Assembly: GCA_963995525.1 (NCBI GenBank) | Contig: OZ023207.1 | Span: forward strand, 27,123,276-27,187,275 | Length of the DNA stretch: 64,000 nucleotides | Source of the DNA: Escarpia spicata | Lineage: Eukaryota; Annelida; Polychaeta; Sabellida; Siboglinidae | Reading direction: 5' to 3' | In this document: positions 53,401 through 64,000 of the stretch, piece after piece | Layout of the letters: every line of letters begins with the position of its first letter | Position numbering within the stretch: the stretch's first letter is position 1 | Notes under the pieces: generated by a model | Told to the model about the DNA's origin: nothing | The model's input: only the letters and a program-made list of their open reading frames with translations | Databases searched by the model: none | Made by a program: the position numbers and the translations under genes

Positions 53401-56400
53401 GACAGATGACAGGAGAACTGGCTTCAAAGGAACTCTGAATCTCTTTAGCCATACAGCAGTCATACTGTCCCGGTATCTAACAAGGCTTGTGTGGACAGTT
53501 GGCAGGAGAACTGACTTCAAAGGACCACTGAATCCCTTTAACCATACAGCAGTCACACTATCCCGGTATCTAACAAGATTTGTGTGGACAGTTGACAGGA
53601 GAACTGGCTTCAAAGGACCACTGAATCCCTTTAACCATACAGCAGTCACACTGTCCCAGTATCTAACAAGGCTTGTGTGGACAGTTGGCAGGAGAAATGG
53701 CTACAAAGGACCACTGAATCCCTTTAGCCATACAGCTGTCACACTGTCCCGGTATCTAACAAGGCTTGTGTGGACAGTTGACAGGAGAACTGGCTTCAAA
53801 GGACCACTGAATCCATTTAGCCATACAGCAGTCACACTGTCCCGGTATCTAACAAGGCTTGTGTGGACAGTTGACAGAAAAACTGGCTTCAAAGGACCAC
53901 TGAATCCCTTTAGCCATACAGCAGTCACACTGTCCCAGTATCTAACAAGGCTTGTGTGGACAGTTGGCAGGAGAACTGGCTTCAAAGGACCACTGAATCC
54001 CTTTAGCCATACAGCAGTCACACTCTCCCGGTATCTAACAAGGCTTGTGTGGAGAGTTGACAGGAGAACTGACTTCAAAGGACCACTGAATCCCTTTAGC
54101 CATACAGCAGTCACACTCTCCCAGTATCTAACAAGGCTTGTGTGGACAGTTGGCAGGAGAACTGACTTCAAAGGACCACTGAATCCCTTTAGCCATACAG
54201 CAGTCACACTCTCCCAGTATCTAACAAGGCTTGTGTGGACAGTTGACAGGAGAACTGGCTTCAAAGGACCACTGAATCCCTTTAGCCATACAGCAGTCAC
54301 ACTGTCTCAGTATCTAACAAGGCTTATGTGGACAATTGACAGGAGAACTGACTTCAAAGGACCACTGAATCCCTTTAGCCATACTGCAGTCACACTGTCT
54401 CAGTATCTAACAAGGCTTGTGTGGACAGTTGACAGGAGAACTGGCTTCAAAGGACCACTGAATCCCTTTAGCCATACAGTAGTCACACTGTCCCAGCATC
54501 TAACAAGACTTATGTGGACAGTTGAGAGGAGAACTGGCTTCAAAGGACCACTGAATCCCTTTAACCACACAGCAGTCACACTGTCCCAGTATCTAACAAG
54601 GCTTGTGTGGACAGTTGGAAGGAGAACTGGCTTCAAAGGACCACTGAATCCCTTTAACCATACATCAGTCACACTGTCCCAGCATCTAACAAGGCTTGTG
54701 TGGACAGTTGACAGGAGAACTGGCTTCAAAGGACCACTGAATCCCTTTAACCATACAGCAGTCACACTGTCCCAGTATCTAACAAGGCTTGTGTGGACAG
54801 TTGGCAGGAGAAATGGCTACAAAGGACCACTGAATCCCTTTAGCCATACAGCTGTCACACTGTCCCGGTATCTAACAAGGTTTGTGTGGACAGTTGACAG
54901 GAGAACTGGCTTCAAAGGACCACTGAATCCCTTTAGCCATACAGCAGTCACACTGTCTCAGTATCTAACAAGGCTTGTGTGGACAGTTGACAGGAGAACT
55001 GGCTTCAAAGGACCACTGAATCCCTTTAGCCATACAGCAGTCACACTGTCTCAGTATCTAACAAGGCTTGTGTGGACAGTTGGCAGGAGAACTGGCTTCA
55101 AAGGACCACTGAATCCCTTTAGCCATACAGCAGTCACACTGTCCCAGTATCTAACATGACTTGTGTGGACAGTTGGCAGGAGAACTGGCTTCAAAGGACC
55201 ACTGAATCCCTTTAGCCATACAGCAGTCACACTGTCCCAGTATCTAACAAGGCTTGTGTGGACAGTTGGCAGGAGAACTGACTTCAAAGGACCACTGAAT
55301 CCCTTTAACCATACAGCAGTCACACTATCCCGGTATCTAACAAGATTTGTGTGGACAGTTGACAGGAGAACTGGCTTCAAAGGACCACTGAATCCCTTTA
55401 ACCATACAGCAGTCACACTGTCCCAGTATCTAACAAGGCTTGTGTGGACAGTTGGCAGGAGAAATGGCTACAAAGGACCACTGAATCCCTTTAGCCATAC
55501 AGCTGTCACACTGTCCCGGTATCTAACAAGGCTTGTGTGGACAGTTGACAGAAAAACTGGCTTCAAAGGACCACTGAATCCCTTTAGCCATACAGCAGTC
55601 ACACTGTCCCAGTATCTAACAAGGCTTGTGTGGACAGTTGGCAGGAGAACTGGCTTCAAAGGACCACTGAATCCCTTTAGCCATACAGCAGTCACACTGT
55701 CTCAGTATCTAACAAGGCTTGTGTGGACAGTTGGCAGGAGAACTGGCTTCAAAGGACCACTGAATCCCTTTAGCCATACAGCAGTCACACTGTCCCAGTA
55801 TCTAACAAGGCTTGTGTGGACAGTTGGCAGGAGAACTGGCTTCAAAGGACCACTGAATCCCTTTAGCCATACAGCAGTCACACTGTCCCAGTATCTAACA
55901 AGGCTTGTGTGGACAGTTGGCAGGAGAACTGACTTCAAAGGACCACTGAATCCCTTTAACCATACAGCAGTCACACTATCCCGGTATCTAACAAGATTTG
56001 TGTGGACAGTTGACAGGAGAACTGGCTTCAAAGGACCACTGAATCCCTTTAGCCATACAGCAGTCACACTGTCCCGGTATCTAACAAGGCTTGTGTGGAC
56101 AGTTGACAGAAAAACTGGCTTCAAAGGACCACTGAATCCCTTTAGCCATACAGCAGTCACACTGTCCCAGTATCTAACAAGGCTTGTGTGGACAGTTGAC
56201 AGGAGAACTGGCTTCAAAGGACCACTGAATCCCTTTAGCCATACAGCAGTCACACACTGTCCCGGTATCTAACAAGGCTTGTGTGGACAGTTGACAGGAG
56301 AACTGGCTTCAAAGGACCACTGAATCCCTTTAGCCATACAGCAGTCACACTGTCCCAGTATCTAACAAGGCTTGTGTGGACAATTGACAGGAGAACTGGC

Positions 56401-59400
56401 TTCAAAGGACCACTGAATCCCTTTAGCCATACAGCAGTCACACTGTACCATTATCAAACAAGGATTGTGTGGACAGTTGGCAGGAGAACTGGCTTCAAAG
56501 GACCACTGAATCCCTTTAACCATACAGCAGTCACACTGTTCCGGTATCTAACAAGGCTTGTGTGGACAGTTGACAGGAGAACTGACTTCAAAGAACCACT
56601 GAATCCCTTTAGCCATACAGCAGTCACACTGTCCCAGTATCTAACAAGGCTTGTGTGGACAGTTGGCAGGAGAACTGGCTTCAAAGGACCACTGAATCCC
56701 TTTAGCCATACAGCAGTCACACTGTCCCGGTATCTAACAAGGCTTGTGTGGACAGTTGGCAGGAGAACTGGCTTCAAAGGACCACTGAATCCCTTTAGCC
56801 ATACATCAGTCACACTGTCTCAGTATCTAACAAGGCTTATGTGGACAATTGACAGGAGAACTGACTTCAAAGGACCACTGAATCCCTTTAGCCATACAGC
56901 AGTCACACTGTCTCAGTATCTAACAAGGCTTGTGTGGACAGATGACAGGAGAACTGGCTTCAAAGGAACTCTGAATCTCTTTAGCCATACAGCAGTCATA
57001 CTGTCCCGGTATCTAACAAGGCTTGTGTGGACAGTTGGCAGGAGAACTGGCTTCAAAGGACCACTGAATCCCTTTAGCCATACAGCAGTCACACTGTCCC
57101 AGTATCTAACATGACTTGTGTGGACAGTTGGCAGGAGAACTGGCTTCAAAGGACCACTGAATCCCTTTAGCCATACAGCAGTCACACTGTCCCAGTATCT
57201 AACAAGGCTTGTGTGGACAGTTGGCAGGAGAACTGACTTCAAAGGACCACTGAATCCCTTTAACCATACAGCAGTCACACTATCCCGGTATCTAACAAGA
57301 TTTGTGTGGACAGTTGACAGGAGAACTGGCTTCAAAGGACCACTGAATCCCTTTAACCATACACCAGTCACACTGTCCCAGTATCTAACAAGGCTTGTGT
57401 GGACAGTTGGCAGGAGAAATGGCTACAAAGGACCACTGAATCCCTTTAGCCATACAGCTGTCACACTGTCCCGGTATCTAACAAGGCTTGTGTGGACAGT
57501 TGACAGAAAAACTGGCTTCAAAGGACCACTGAATCCCTTTAGCCATACAGCAGTCACACTGTCCCAGTATCTAACAAGGCTTGTGTGGACAGTTGGCAGG
57601 AGAACTGGCTTCAAAGGACCACTGAATCCCTTTAGCCATACAGCAGTCACACTGTCTCAGTATCTAACAAGGCTTGTGTGGACAGTTGGCAGGAGAACTG
57701 GCTTCAAAGGACCACTGAATCCCTTTAGCCATACAGCAGTCACACTGTCCCAGTATCTAACAAGGCTTGTGTGGACAGTTGGCAGGAGAACTGGCTTCAA
57801 AGGACCACTGAATCCCTTTAGCCATACAGCAGTCACACTGTCCCAGTATCTAACAAGGCTTGTGTGGACAGTTGGCAGGAGAACTGACTTCAAAGGACCA
57901 CTGAATCCCTTTAACCATACAGCAGTCACACTATCCCGGTATCTAACAAGATTTGTGTGGACAGTTGACAGGAGAACTGGCTTCAAAGGACCACTGAATC
58001 CCTTTAGCCATACAGCAGTCACACTGTCCCGGTATCTAACAAGGCTTGTGTGGACAGTTGACAGAAAAACTGGCTTCAAAGGACCACTGAATCCCTTTAG
58101 CCATACAGCAGTCACACTGTCCCAGTATCTAACAAGGCTTGTGTGGACAGTTGACAGGAGAACTGGCTTCAAAGGACCACTGAATCCCTTTAGCCATACA
58201 GCAGTCACACACTGTCCCGGTATCTAACAAGGCTTGTGTGGACAGTTGACAGGAGAACTGGCTTCAAAGGACCACTGAATCCCTTTAGCCATACAGCAGT
58301 CACACTGTCCCAGTATCTAACAAGGCTTGTGTGGACAATTGACAGGAGAACTGGCTTCAAAGGACCACTGAATCCCTTTAGCCATACAGCAGTCACACTG
58401 TACCATTATCAAACAAGGATTGTGTGGACAGTTGGCAGGAGAACTGGCTTCAAAGGACCACTGAATCCCTTTAACCATACAGCAGTCACACTGTTCCGGT
58501 ATCTAACAAGGCTTGTGTGGACAGTTGACAGGAGAACTGACTTCAAAGAACCACTGAATCCCTTTAGCCATACAGCAGTCACACTGTCCCAGTATCTAAC
58601 AAGGCTTGTGTGGACAGTTGGCAGGAGAACTGGCTTCAAAGGACCACTGAATCCCTTTAGCCATACAGCAGTCACACTGTCCCGGTATCTAACAAGGCTT
58701 GTGTGGACAGTTGGCAGGAGAACTGGCTTCAAAGGACCACTGAATCCCTTTAGCCATACATCAGTCACACTGTCTCAGTATCTAACAAGGCTTATGTGGA
58801 CAATTGACAGGAGAACTGACTTCAAAGGACCACTGAATCCCTTTAGCCATACAGCAGTCACACTGTCTCAGTATCTAACAAGGCTTGTGTGGACAGATGA
58901 CAGGAGAACTGGCTTCAAAGGAACTCTGAATCTCTTTAGCCATACAGCAGTCATACTGTCCCGGTATCTAACAAGGCTTGTGTGGACAGTTGGCAGGAGA
59001 ACTGACTTCAAAGGACCACTGAATCCCTTTAACCATACAGCAGTCACACTATCCCGGTATCTAACAAGATTTGTGTGGACAGTTGACAGGAGAACTGGCT
59101 TCAAAGGACCACTGAATCCCTTTAACCATACAGCAGTCACACTGTCCCAGTATCTAACAAGGCTTGTGTGGACAGTTGGCAGGAGAAATGGCTACAAAGG
59201 ACCACTGAATCCCTTTAGCCATACAGCTGTCACACTGTCCCGGTATCTAACAAGGCTTGTGTGGACAGTTGACAGGAGAACTGGCTTCAAAGGACCACTG
59301 AATCCCTTTAGCCATACAGCAGTCACACTGTCCCGGTATCTAACAAGGCTTGTGTGGACAGTTGACAGAAAAACTGGCTTCAAAGGACCACTGAATCCCT

Positions 59401-62400
59401 TTAGCCATACAGCAGTCACACTGTCCCAGTATCTAACAAGGCTTGTGTGGACAGTTGGCAGGAGAACTGGCTTCAAAGGACCACTGAATCCCTTTAGCCA
59501 TACAGCAGTCACACTCTCCCGGTATCTAACAAGGCTTGTGTGGAGAGTTGACAGGAGAACTGACTTCAAAGGACCACTGAATCCCTTTAGCCATACAGCA
59601 GTCACACTCTCCCAGTATCTAACAAGGCTTGTGTGGACAGTTGGCAGGAGAACTGACTTCAAAGGACCACTGAATCCCTTTAGCCATACAGCAGTCACAC
59701 TCTCCCAGTATCTAACAAGGCTTGTGTGGACAGTTGGCAGGAGAACTGACTTCAAAGGACCACTGAATCCCTTTAGCCATAGAGCAGTCACACTGTCCCG
59801 GTATCTAACAAGGCTTGTGTGGACAGTTGACAGGAGAACTGGCTTCAAAGGACCACTGAATCCCTTTAGCCATACAGCAGTCACACTGTCTCAGTATCTA
59901 ACAAGGCTTATGTGGACAATTGACAGGAGAACTGACTTCAAAGGACCACTGAATCCCTTTAGCCATACTGCAGTCACACTGTCTCAGTATCTAACAAGGC
60001 TTGTGTGGACAGTTGACAGGAGAACTGGCTTCAAAGGACCACTGAATCCCTTTAGCCATACAGTAGTCACACTGTCTCAGTATCTAACAAGGCTTGTGTG
60101 GACAGTTGGCAGGAGAACTGGCTTCAAAGGACCACTGAATCCCTTTAGCCATACAGCAGTCACACTGTCCCAGTATCTAACAAGGCTTGTGTGGACAGTT
60201 GGCAGGAGAACTGGCTTCAAAGGACCACTGAATCCCTTTAGCCATACAGCAGTCACACTGTCCCAGTATCTAACAAGGCTTGTGTGGACAGTTGGCAGGA
60301 GAACTGACTTCAAAGGACCACTGAATCCCTTTAACCATACAGCAGTCACACTATCCCGGTATCTAACAAGATTTGTGTGGACAGTTGACAGGAGAACTGG
60401 CTTCAAAGGACCACTGAATCCCTTTAGCCATACAGCAGTCACACTGTCCCGGTATCTAACAAGGCTTGTGTGGACAGTTGACAGAAAAACTGGCTTCAAA
60501 GGACCACTGAATCCCTTTAGCCATACAGCAGTCACACTGTCCCAGTATCTAACAAGGCTTGTGTGGACAGTTGACAGGAGAACTGGCTTCAAAGGACCAC
60601 TGAATCCCTTTAGCCATACAGCAGTCACACACTGTCCCGGTATCTAACAAGGCTTGTGTGGACAGTTGACAGGAGAACTGGCTTCAAAGGACCACTGAAT
60701 CCCTTTAGCCATACAGCAGTCACACTGTCCCAGTATCTAACAAGGCTTGTGTGGACAATTGACAGGAGAACTGGCTTCAAAGGACCACTGAATCCCTTTA
60801 GCCATACAGCAGTCACACTGTACCATTATCAAACAAGGATTGTGTGGACAGTTGGCAGGAGAACTGGCTTCAAAGGACCACTGAATCCCTTTAACCATAC
60901 AGCAGTCACACTGTTCCGGTATCTAACAAGGCTTGTGTGGACAGTTGACAGGAGAACTGACTTCAAAGAACCACTGAATCCCTTTAGCCATACAGCAGTC
61001 ACACTGTCCCAGTATCTAACAAGGCTTGTGTGGACAGTTGGCAGGAGAACTGGCTTCAAAGGACCACTGAATCCCTTTAGCCATACAGCAGTCACACTGT
61101 CCCGGTATCTAACAAGGCTTGTGTGGACAGTTGGCAGGAGAACTGGCTTCAAAGGACCACTGAATCCCTTTAGCCATACATCAGTCACACTGTCTCAGTA
61201 TCTAACAAGGCTTATGTGGACAATTGACAGGAGAACTGACTTCAAAGGACCACTGAATCCCTTTAGCCATACAGCAGTCACACTGTCTCAGTATCTAACA
61301 AGGCTTGTGTGGACAGATGACAGGAGAACTGGCTTCAAAGGAACTCTGAATCTCTTTAGCCATACAGCAGTCATACTGTCCCGGTATCTAACAAGGCTTG
61401 TGTGGACAGTTGGCAGGAGAACTGACTTCAAAGGACCACTGAATCCCTTTAACCATACAGCAGTCACACTATCCCGGTATCTAACAAGATTTGTGTGGAC
61501 AGTTGACAGGAGAACTGGCTTCAAAGGACCACTGAATCCCTTTAACCATACAGCAGTCACACTGTCCCAGTATCTAACAAGGCTTGTGTGGACAGTTGGC
61601 AGGAGAAATGGCTACAAAGGACCACTGAATCCCTTTAGCCATACAGCTGTCACACTGTCCCGGTATCTAACAAGGCTTGTGTGGACAGTTGACAGGAGAA
61701 CTGGCTTCAAAGGACCACTGAATCCCTTTAGCCATACAGCAGTCACACTGTCCCGGTATCTAACAAGGCTTGTGTGGACAGTTGACAGAAAAACTGGCTT
61801 CAAAGGACCACTGAATCCCTTTAGCCATACAGCAGTCACACTGTCCCAGTATCTAACAAGGCTTGTGTGGACAGTTGGCAGGAGAACTGGCTTCAAAGGA
61901 CCACTGAATCCCTTTAGCCATACAGCAGTCACACTCTCCCGGTATCTAACAAGGCTTGTGTGGAGAGTTGACAGGAGAACTGACTTCAAAGGACCACTGA
62001 ATCCCTTTAGCCATACAGCAGTCACACTCTCCCAGTATCTAACAAGGCTTGTGTGGACAGTTGGCAGGAGAACTGACTTCAAAGGACCACTGAATCCCTT
62101 TAGCCATACAGCAGTCACACTCTCCCAGTATCTAACAAGGCTTGTGTGGACAGTTGGCAGGAGAACTGACTTCAAAGGACCACTGAATCCCTTTAGCCAT
62201 AGAGCAGTCACACTGTCCCGGTATCTAACAAGGCTTGTGTGGACAGTTGACAGGAGAACTGGCTTCAAAGGACCACTGAATCCCTTTAGCCATACAGCAG
62301 TCACACTGTCTCAGTATCTAACAAGGCTTATGTGGACAATTGACAGGAGAACTGACTTCAAAGGACCACTGAATCCCTTTAGCCATACTGCAGTCACACT

Positions 62401-63160
62401 GTCTCAGTATCTAACAAGGCTTGTGTGGAGAGTTGACAGGAGAACTGGCTTCAAAGGACCACTGAATCCCTTTAGCCATACAGTAGTCACACTGTCCCAG
62501 CATCTAACAAGACTTATGTGGACAGTTGACAGGAGAACTGGCTTCAAAGGACCACTGAATCCCTTTAACCACACAGCAGTCACACTGTCCCAGTATCTAA
62601 CAAGGCTTGTGTGGACAGTTGGAAGGAGAACTGGCTTCAAAGGACCACTGAATCCCTTTAACCATACATCAGTCACACTGTCCCAGCATCTAACAAGGCT
62701 TGTGTGGACAGTTGACAGGAGAACTGGCTTCAAAGGACCACTGAATCCCTTTAACCATACAGCAGTCACACTGTCCCAGTATCTAACAAGGCTTGTGTGG
62801 ACAGTTGGCAGGAGAACTGACTTCAAAGGACCACTGAATCCCTTTAACCTTACAGCAGTCACACTATCCCGGTATCTAACAAGATTTGTGTGGACAGTTG
62901 ACAGGAGAACTGGCTTCAAAGGACCACTGAATCCCTTTAGCCATACAGCAGTCACACTGTCCCGGTATCTAACAAGGCTTGTGTGGACAGTTGACAGAAA
63001 AACTGGCTTCAAAGGACCACTGAATCCCTTTAGCCATACAGCAGTCACACTGTCCCAGTATCTAACAAGGCTTGTGTGGACAGTTGACAGGAGAACTGGC
63101 TTCAAAGGACCACTGAATCCCTTTAGCCATACAGCAGTCACACACTGTCCCGGTATCTAA
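47432..63160. repeat. Higher-order blocks closed by 95-bp monomers
   Basis: Blocks end at 50037, 52736, 56272, 58227, 60647 and 63160, each with a 95-bp monomer containing CACACACTGTCCCGG. Block lengths are 2606, 2699, 3536, 1955, 2420 and 2513 bp, each a whole number of 93-bp monomers (28, 29, 38, 21, 26, 27) plus 2. The block after each boundary starts with the same series, including TACCATTATCAAACAAGGAT. The pair 47432-52736 recurs in part from 52737 at a shift of 5305 bp. The blocks grew by duplication of related multi-monomer segments. Confidence 0.85.
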
Positions 63161-64000
63161 CAAGGCTTGTGTGGACAGTTGACAGGAGAACTGGCTTCAA
63201 AGGACCACTGAATCCCTTTAGCCATACAGCAGTCACACTGTCCCAGTATCTAACAAGGCTTGTGTGGACAATTGACAGGAGAAGTGGCTTCAAAGGACCA
63301 CTGAATCCCTTTAACCATACAGCAGTCACACTATCCCGGTATCTAACAAGATTTGTGTGGACAGTTGACAGGAGAACTGGCTTCAAAGGACCACTGAATC
63401 CCTTTAGCCATACAGCAGTCACACTGTCCCGGTATCTAACAAGGCTTGTGTGGACAGTTGACAGAAAAACTGGCTTCAAAGGACCACTGAATCCCTTTAG
63501 CCATACAGCAGTCACACTGTCCCAGTATCTAACAAGGCTTGTGTGGACAGTTGACAGGAGAACTGGCTTCAAAGGACCACTGAATCCCTTTAGCCATACA
63601 GTAGTCACAATGTCCCAGCATCTAACAAGACTTATGTGGACAGTTGACAGGAGAACTGGCTTCAAAGGACCACTGAATCCCTTTAACCACACAGCAGTCA
63701 CACTGTCCCAGTATCTAACAAGGCTTGTGTGGACAGTTGGAAGGAGAACTGGCTTCAAAGGACCACTGAATCCCTTTAACCATACATCAGTCACACTGTC
63801 CCAGCATCTAACAAGGCTTGTGTGGACAGTTGACAGGAGAACTGGCTTCAAAGGACCACTGAATCCCTTTAACCATACAGCAGTCACACTGTCCCAGTAT
63901 CTAACAAGGCTTGTGTGGACAGTTGGCAGGAGAAATGGCTACAAAGGACCACTGAATCCCTTTAGCCATACAGCTGTCACACTGTCCCGGTATCTAACAA

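Larger units (their letters stand above)
10768..64000. repeat. 93-bp satellite array, 575 counted monomers, open at the right edge
   Basis: The monomer runs ACAAGGCTTGTGTGGACAGT, TGACAGGAGAACTGGCTTCA, AAGGACCACTGAATCCCTTT, AGCCATACAGCAGTCACACT, GTCCCGGTATCTA (93 bp). From ACAAGG at 10843 to ACAA at 63997 is 53,154 bp. Allowing for 14 two-base insertions, 5 single-base deletions and 8 monomers shortened by 43 bp, this equals exactly 575 monomers with no foreign insert. A junction monomer lacking 15 bp (10768-10842) joins it to the hAT relic. Common variants are GACAGG/GGCAGG, GGCTTC/GACTTC, CCGGTAT/CCAGTAT, TTTAGCC/TTTAACC, AGAAATGGCTAC, and ATGTGGACAATTGAC. Being 31 codons long, the unit leaves one plus frame and other minus frames open for long distances. 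I do not regard these as genes. The array has higher-order blocks. Confidence 0.97.

Noticed and set aside
10768..64000. Centromeric satellite with a CENP-B box
   Set aside because: No sequence in the monomer fits the TTCG....A..CGGG pattern. A centromeric role is not excluded but is unsupported.
10768..64000. Internal tandem repeats of a non-autonomous Helitron or MITE
   Set aside because: Such repeats are common in molluscs, but the only visible flank is hAT coding sequence in frame, and no Helitron end hairpin or terminal inverted repeat was found.

Overview
This window is eukaryotic, most likely from a metazoan, and carries no intact gene. It consists of decayed transposons and very large tandem arrays. 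The composition, a Ty3/gypsy element with a CCHC gag and a probable tRNA-Leu primer site, a ZBED-type hAT transposase relic and minisatellites in transposon debris would fit a marine invertebrate such as a mollusc. That assignment is an inference; nothing here fixes the species.

Layout. (1) 1-3348: 98 copies of a 34-bp minisatellite, running off the left edge. (2) 3311-8670: one degenerate Ty3/gypsy retrotransposon on the minus strand. Its 5' end lies to the right: primer-binding site about 8647-8669, gag 8335 to 7320, protease, then reverse transcriptase (RT) down to about 3311. Two more tandem arrays are embedded in it: a 28-bp repeat (3816-3960) in the RT N-terminus and a 59-bp repeat (4543-7000) in the protease. 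(3) 8670-9552: probable LTR remnant and unassigned AT-rich sequence. (4) 9553-10815: a broken hAT transposase on the minus strand, with its C-terminal dimerisation domain at the left. (5) 10768-64000: an uninterrupted 93-bp satellite of 575 counted monomers (567 of about 93 bp and 8 of 50 bp), with higher-order blocks, running off the right edge.

The unifying observation is that all four arrays seem to have been seeded inside transposon coding sequence. The 34-bp unit, read on the minus strand, encodes the RT catalytic box (V-L-V-Y-[I/V]-D-D-I). The 59-bp unit encodes the protease segment just before its I-L-G-M-D motif, and the protease reads on across the array. The 28-bp unit lies between two TGCAT microhomologies in the His-rich segment before the RT. 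The 93-bp unit passes in one frame into the hAT transposase just upstream of its S-D-N-A-S-N motif. The window therefore looks like satellite DNA caught with its parent sequences still attached.

The long open frames across 10.8-64 kb, up to 1224 codons, are not credible genes. The monomer is 31 codons long, so any frame open in one unit stays open until an indel, and the frame shared with the hAT parent is closed by TAG in most units. No tRNA, rRNA, CRISPR, promoter or host gene could be supported.
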